A stretch of 64,000 nucleotides of DNA from Aurantiochytrium sp. KH105. Its lineage: Eukaryota > Sar > Bigyra > Thraustochytrida > Thraustochytriidae. Shown here one piece after another: positions 61,065 through 64,000 of this stretch. The number at the start of each line of letters is the position of its first letter. Position 1 is the first letter of the stretch. Where the stretch lies: contig BGKB01000208.1 in the NCBI GenBank assembly GCA_003116975.1, positions 4,045 through 68,044 on the forward strand, written 5' to 3'. The notes under the pieces were generated by a model, which was given only the letters and a program-made list of their open reading frames with translations, made no database searches and was not told where the DNA came from. Both the position numbers and the translations under genes were made by a program.

Positions 61065-62126
61065 ATGGAGTGCAAGGACGGCGTGTGCTACTTGAAGCCC
61101 AAGGGCGGCGCGAAGCAGCTGCAGCTCGCCGAGTTCGGCCGCGGCAGCGACGGCAGCGTGACGCTGGAGTGGCGCCCGCGCGACGCGGGCGCGAAGTATC
61201 AGGTCGACGTGCGAGAGGAGGGCGCCGAGGAGTGGAGGACGCTCTCGGACAAGGTGGCGACGCCCTTCCTGCGCAAGAAAACGCTCAAGACCAAGGCCAG
61301 CTTCAGAGTACGCGCGGCAAACGCAGACGGTTCGTGGGGACCCTTTTCGGACCCCGTAGAGCTCGAGCCAAACCCAGAAGGTAGTGTGATGGCAGCACCG
61401 ACCGCAGGGACACCTACCGGCCAGGACGACGGCAGGTTCGCCGTGATGATCTCCTGGCCTACCTTGCCAGGTGCAGAGCGATTTGCGGTAGATATGCGCG
61501 CGGCGCAATCCGCAGACTCATTCGAGTGGAAACAACTCTCAGACTCGCTCAAGGGCAACTCGGTCCGCAAGAAGAACCTCGACGCTGGCGAGTACGTCTT
61601 TCGATACCGCGTCTACAAAGACGGCGCCTGGAGCCAGGTCTCAGCGCCAAGCGCGACAGTTGTGACTGTGCGCACACATGATTCCTTTATGCAGCTCTTG
61701 GGTGGGCCCCAGGCGACCTTGCTTCGCGGCAAGGAACGCGTTCCGGCTTCGGCGGCTCTGGCAGGTAAAATTGTGCTCTTTTATTTTTCCGCAGGATGGT
61801 GCGGACCCTGCAGGCAGCAAACGGGTATGATGATGCCCTGGTACAGTCAAGCCAAGGCTGAGGGCTTGCCCGTCGAGGTAGTTCTGATTAGTGCAGATCG
61901 TGACGCTGGCGGATTCACTCAGTACTATGAAGGCACACCAATGCCATGGCTGGCGCTCCCATTCCAAGCTTCCGAGCGAGAACAGTTGATGGGCCGATTT
62001 CAAGTGTCTGGAATTCCCAAGCTCACGGTCTTTGCGCCAAATGGTGCCATGCTTTCAGACAACGCGGCCGGATCCCCGCTTTCCTCTGCCACCGTTCGCA
62101 GCTGGATGTCACGCTGCGGTATGTAA
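61065..62126 (+). CDS. FN3-FN3-thioredoxin (nucleoredoxin/tryparedoxin-like) protein
   Basis: 353 residues with no signal peptide, so probably cytosolic. Residues about 15-105 and 110-205 are two fibronectin type III-like domains (VTLEWRPRDAGAKYQVDVRE, then SFRVRAANADGSWGPFS; second copy with FRYRVYKDGAWSQVSAPS). Residues 215-353 form a thioredoxin fold of the nucleoredoxin/tryparedoxin type: IVLFYFSAGWCGPCRQQ with the redox pair C246/C249, then VEVVLISADRD, and the cis-Pro loop GIPKLTVF with P318. The family reduces protein disulphides or acts as a redox switch. The active-site WCGPC is the classical thioredoxin form rather than the WCPPC common in tryparedoxins. FN3 domains placed N-terminal to it suggest a protein-binding adaptor. 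Divergent from transporter copy 2. Confidence 0.88.
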   Translation: MECKDGVCYLKPKGGAKQLQLAEFGRGSDGSVTLEWRPRDAGAKYQVDVREEGAEEWRTLSDKVATPFLRKKTLKTKASFRVRAANADGSWGPFSDPVELEPNPEGSVMAAPTAGTPTGQDDGRFAVMISWPTLPGAERFAVDMRAAQSADSFEWKQLSDSLKGNSVRKKNLDAGEYVFRYRVYKDGAWSQVSAPSATVVTVRTHDSFMQLLGGPQATLLRGKERVPASAALAGKIVLFYFSAGWCGPCRQQTGMMMPWYSQAKAEGLPVEVVLISADRDAGGFTQYYEGTPMPWLALPFQASEREQLMGRFQVSGIPKLTVFAPNGAMLSDNAAGSPLSSATVRSWMSRCGM

Positions 62127-63908
62127 ATTATAACATTTCCGTATACATTTTCTTTCTTAGCTACGCAGAACCTTTTCGGAAGAGACGGTTACGCCAGACG
62201 CCTTTGACGCGGCTCGGCGAGTGAGGTCTCTTCATAGAGATGAGTTGTAACTAGGAAATGACAGATTCGTTTGAAGCACACACACAACGATGCCAGAATG
62301 AAAGCGCCGAGCCGCGTGAGAACTCTTTGCCAAAAGTCTTGTTCACTTGCGCAATTGATATAATTTTTTTTTTCACACTACAATTTTGCCCATGGATTTA
62401 GCGGTATTCTGGCTTTTGACGTTTATCATACTTCGCTGCGTCATCAAGAAGCTTAAAGAACGATGGAAGCACGTATCAACGGTTTTTGTGATTGCCAGCA
62501 CGGGATGCATTGTCATCATCATGCATCTCATGGTGAATTCCGGCGCAATGAAATGCGCATGCTCATGGCGGATCAACCTGAAGACTCCAATGTCTAGAAT
62601 CTTGGCACTTTTCTTCGTTCGCCTTGGCGAGTCCCAGAAAGCGCAATTTGCCGCAACGCAATTTGCTCCTCCCATATTTTCGTTACTTCCTCACCTGCCT
62701 GGCTGCTCTGCTCGCGCGCCCGTTCAGGCGAAGCGAAGATGCGCGTGAGCATGCGATCATAAAGTTCCGCTGCTCGCGCGCCCGTCCAGGCTCGCGCAAG
62801 CCTTCGGCCCCGAGTCGCGTGTGCTACTTTCCGAGCTTGGCCAGCAAGCCGCGAACGTCAGGCCACAGAGATGGCCCCAAGGGCCATGCGGCGCGTGCGG
62901 CTCGTGCGGTCCGCCAGCTCGTACGGCGCGACGCCGACCCGCCGTGCCACGAGCAAGCAGCACGTGCAGCAGACATGCGTGCGCGAGGAGCGCGTTTACG
63001 CCGTGCGGGCCGCGCGCGTGCTGAACGCATGGCTGGCCGACGCATAGTTGACGGCGAATGAGGCTCCGTCGCTGCGTCAGAGTTGTGCATCGACCAGCAG
63101 CAGCTCCTGCATCCACGGGTGCCCACGGGTGCCCACGGGCACCCACAGGTGTGCTAACGGTGTCCATGGTGTCCACAGGTGTCCATGTGCATCGGCGTGC
63201 GCCAGGCTACGTACAATGACATAATTGGAACCGGGACAAGATCTTGGGCTCATTAACTTGGCAGATAGATCTGCGTATCGATACTTTTGAGAAGCAGAAA
63301 ACTCGAATCTCCTGCAAGCAACATTCGTAGCATTCCTCACAAGCAATCGAAGAACTCTTATTCCAGGCGAAAATGCGCGTGAGCATGTGGTTCGCACGCG
63401 ATCATTAACTTGCGCTACTCGCGCGCCCGTCCAGGCTCGCGCAAGCCTTCGGCCCCGAGTCGCGTGTGCTACTTCCGAGCTTGGCCAACAAGCCGCGAAC
63501 GTCAGGCCACAGAGATGGCCCCCAGGGCCATGCGGCGCGTGCAGCTCGTGCGGTCCGCCAGCTCGTACGGCGCGACGCCGGCCCGCCGTCCCACCGTGCC
63601 CCGAGCAAGCAGCACGTGCAGAGGAGAATGCAAAGCTATGGCGTCCAGGGCGTTCAGGGGTGCCCACGGTGTGCACGGCACGGGTGTCCACGGCGTCCAA
63701 CGGGATGTCCATGTGCACGGTGTGCGCCAGGCTACGATCCTGGGTCGCTTGGGCTCATTACCTTGGCAGGTCTGCGCCATCGATACTTTTGAGAAACAGC
63801 AGCAGCAAACTCGAATCTCCTGCAAGCAACATTCTAAGCATTCTCGCAATCAAAGAACTCTTTCACGCAAAGTAGGAAGTTTTTTTTTTATAAATAAAAA
63901 ATAAGAGA
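62127..63908. other. Spacer with an unexplained tandem repeat
   Basis: The first 600 bases show nothing recognisable; an open frame at about 62386-62748 is short, compositionally odd and unsupported. From 62725 a tandem repeat occupies most of the remainder. AT-rich sequence (63880-63905) precedes the next gene. Confidence 0.55.
62725..63868. repeat. Two-copy diverged tandem repeat (about 640 and 505 bp)
   Basis: Copy 1 runs 62725-63363 and copy 2 63364-63868. Both start CAGGCGAA-ATGCGCGTGAGCATG, share a long block with GCGCGCCCGTCCAGGCTCGC and GGCCACAGAGATGGCCCC, then a GTGTCCA/GGTGCCCAC-rich stretch, and end with CGATACTTTTGAGAA, CTCGAATCTCCTGCAAGCAA and AAGAACTCTT. Copy 1 is longer in its central part. 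Neither copy shows a convincing reading frame, terminal inverted repeats or a transposase. It may be a relic of a non-autonomous element or a regulatory duplication. Confidence 0.8.
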
Positions 63909-64000
63909 ATGAGTTATTATGAGGACTCCTACGACCCCGACGAAGATGTGGCACTCATCGTGAGCTTGATCTGTCTTTTTACGGCACTCCACGCTTCAGC
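63909..64000 (+). CDS. Start of an unidentified gene (truncated by the right edge)
   Basis: An ATG in the context AGAGAATGAG follows an AT-rich leader and opens a frame of 30 codons to the window edge. The peptide begins MSYYEDSYDPDEDVALIVSL and becomes hydrophobic, suggesting a short acidic tail before a membrane segment. The family cannot be identified from this much sequence. Confidence 0.5.
   Translation, partial: MSYYEDSYDPDEDVALIVSLICLFTALHAS

Noticed and set aside
61765-61794. A 30-base GTAAAA...TTTTTCCGCAG intron-like segment in the FN3-thioredoxin gene
   Set aside because: It encodes the conserved KIVLFYFSAG strand directly before WCGPC; removing it would destroy the thioredoxin core.
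62386-62748. A 120-residue plus-strand frame with a hydrophobic start
   Set aside because: No family resemblance, overlaps an equally long minus frame, and runs into the tandem repeat; probably chance.

Overview
The window looks like nuclear DNA of a free-living unicellular eukaryote, most likely a stramenopile protist and perhaps a thraustochytrid or other labyrinthulomycete. Presenilin, an OSCA/CSC1 channel, a P-domain/discoidin surface protein and a PSI-headed giant secreted protein are eukaryotic. Genes are long, apparently intronless, GC-rich and separated by microsatellite-laden spacers. The taxon is an inference; the eukaryotic origin is solid. The sequence is a draft scaffold: there is a 25-N gap at 42665-42689 and a single N at 50945 that joins two overlapping contig ends.

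Left two thirds (1-41788, minus strand): one open reading frame of at least 13,929 codons that runs off the left edge. It has a signal peptide, a cysteine-rich PSI-like head, and then many hundreds of roughly 15-residue Gly/Ser/Thr beta-strand repeats arranged in 217-residue (651-bp) super-repeats. In the middle, not at the end, lie two Peptidase S74 (endosialidase-type intramolecular chaperone) domains, both with the Ser-Asp-x-Arg-x-Lys self-cleavage motif. This predicted self-processing, fibre-like giant surface protein is the most striking item in the window.

Middle (41789-55574): a 3.7-kb spacer without recognisable genes separates the giant gene from a divergently transcribed secreted protein in which a P/Homo B domain is interrupted by a discoidin-type domain, itself interrupted by an Ig-like repeat domain. 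Then come a degenerate MTH1-like Nudix protein (minus), presenilin (plus, split by an assembly duplication) and an OSCA/CSC1-family channel (plus).

Right (55575-64000): two tandem paralogous major facilitator genes (minus) with extra partial copies of their 3' ends, a divergent FN3-FN3-nucleoredoxin-like gene (plus), a spacer with an unexplained tandem repeat of about 640/505 bp, and the first 30 codons of a further gene at the right edge.

No tRNA, rRNA, CRISPR array or transposase was recognised. There is no operon-like organisation. Functional themes are extracellular/surface proteins on the left and membrane proteins plus a redox protein on the right.
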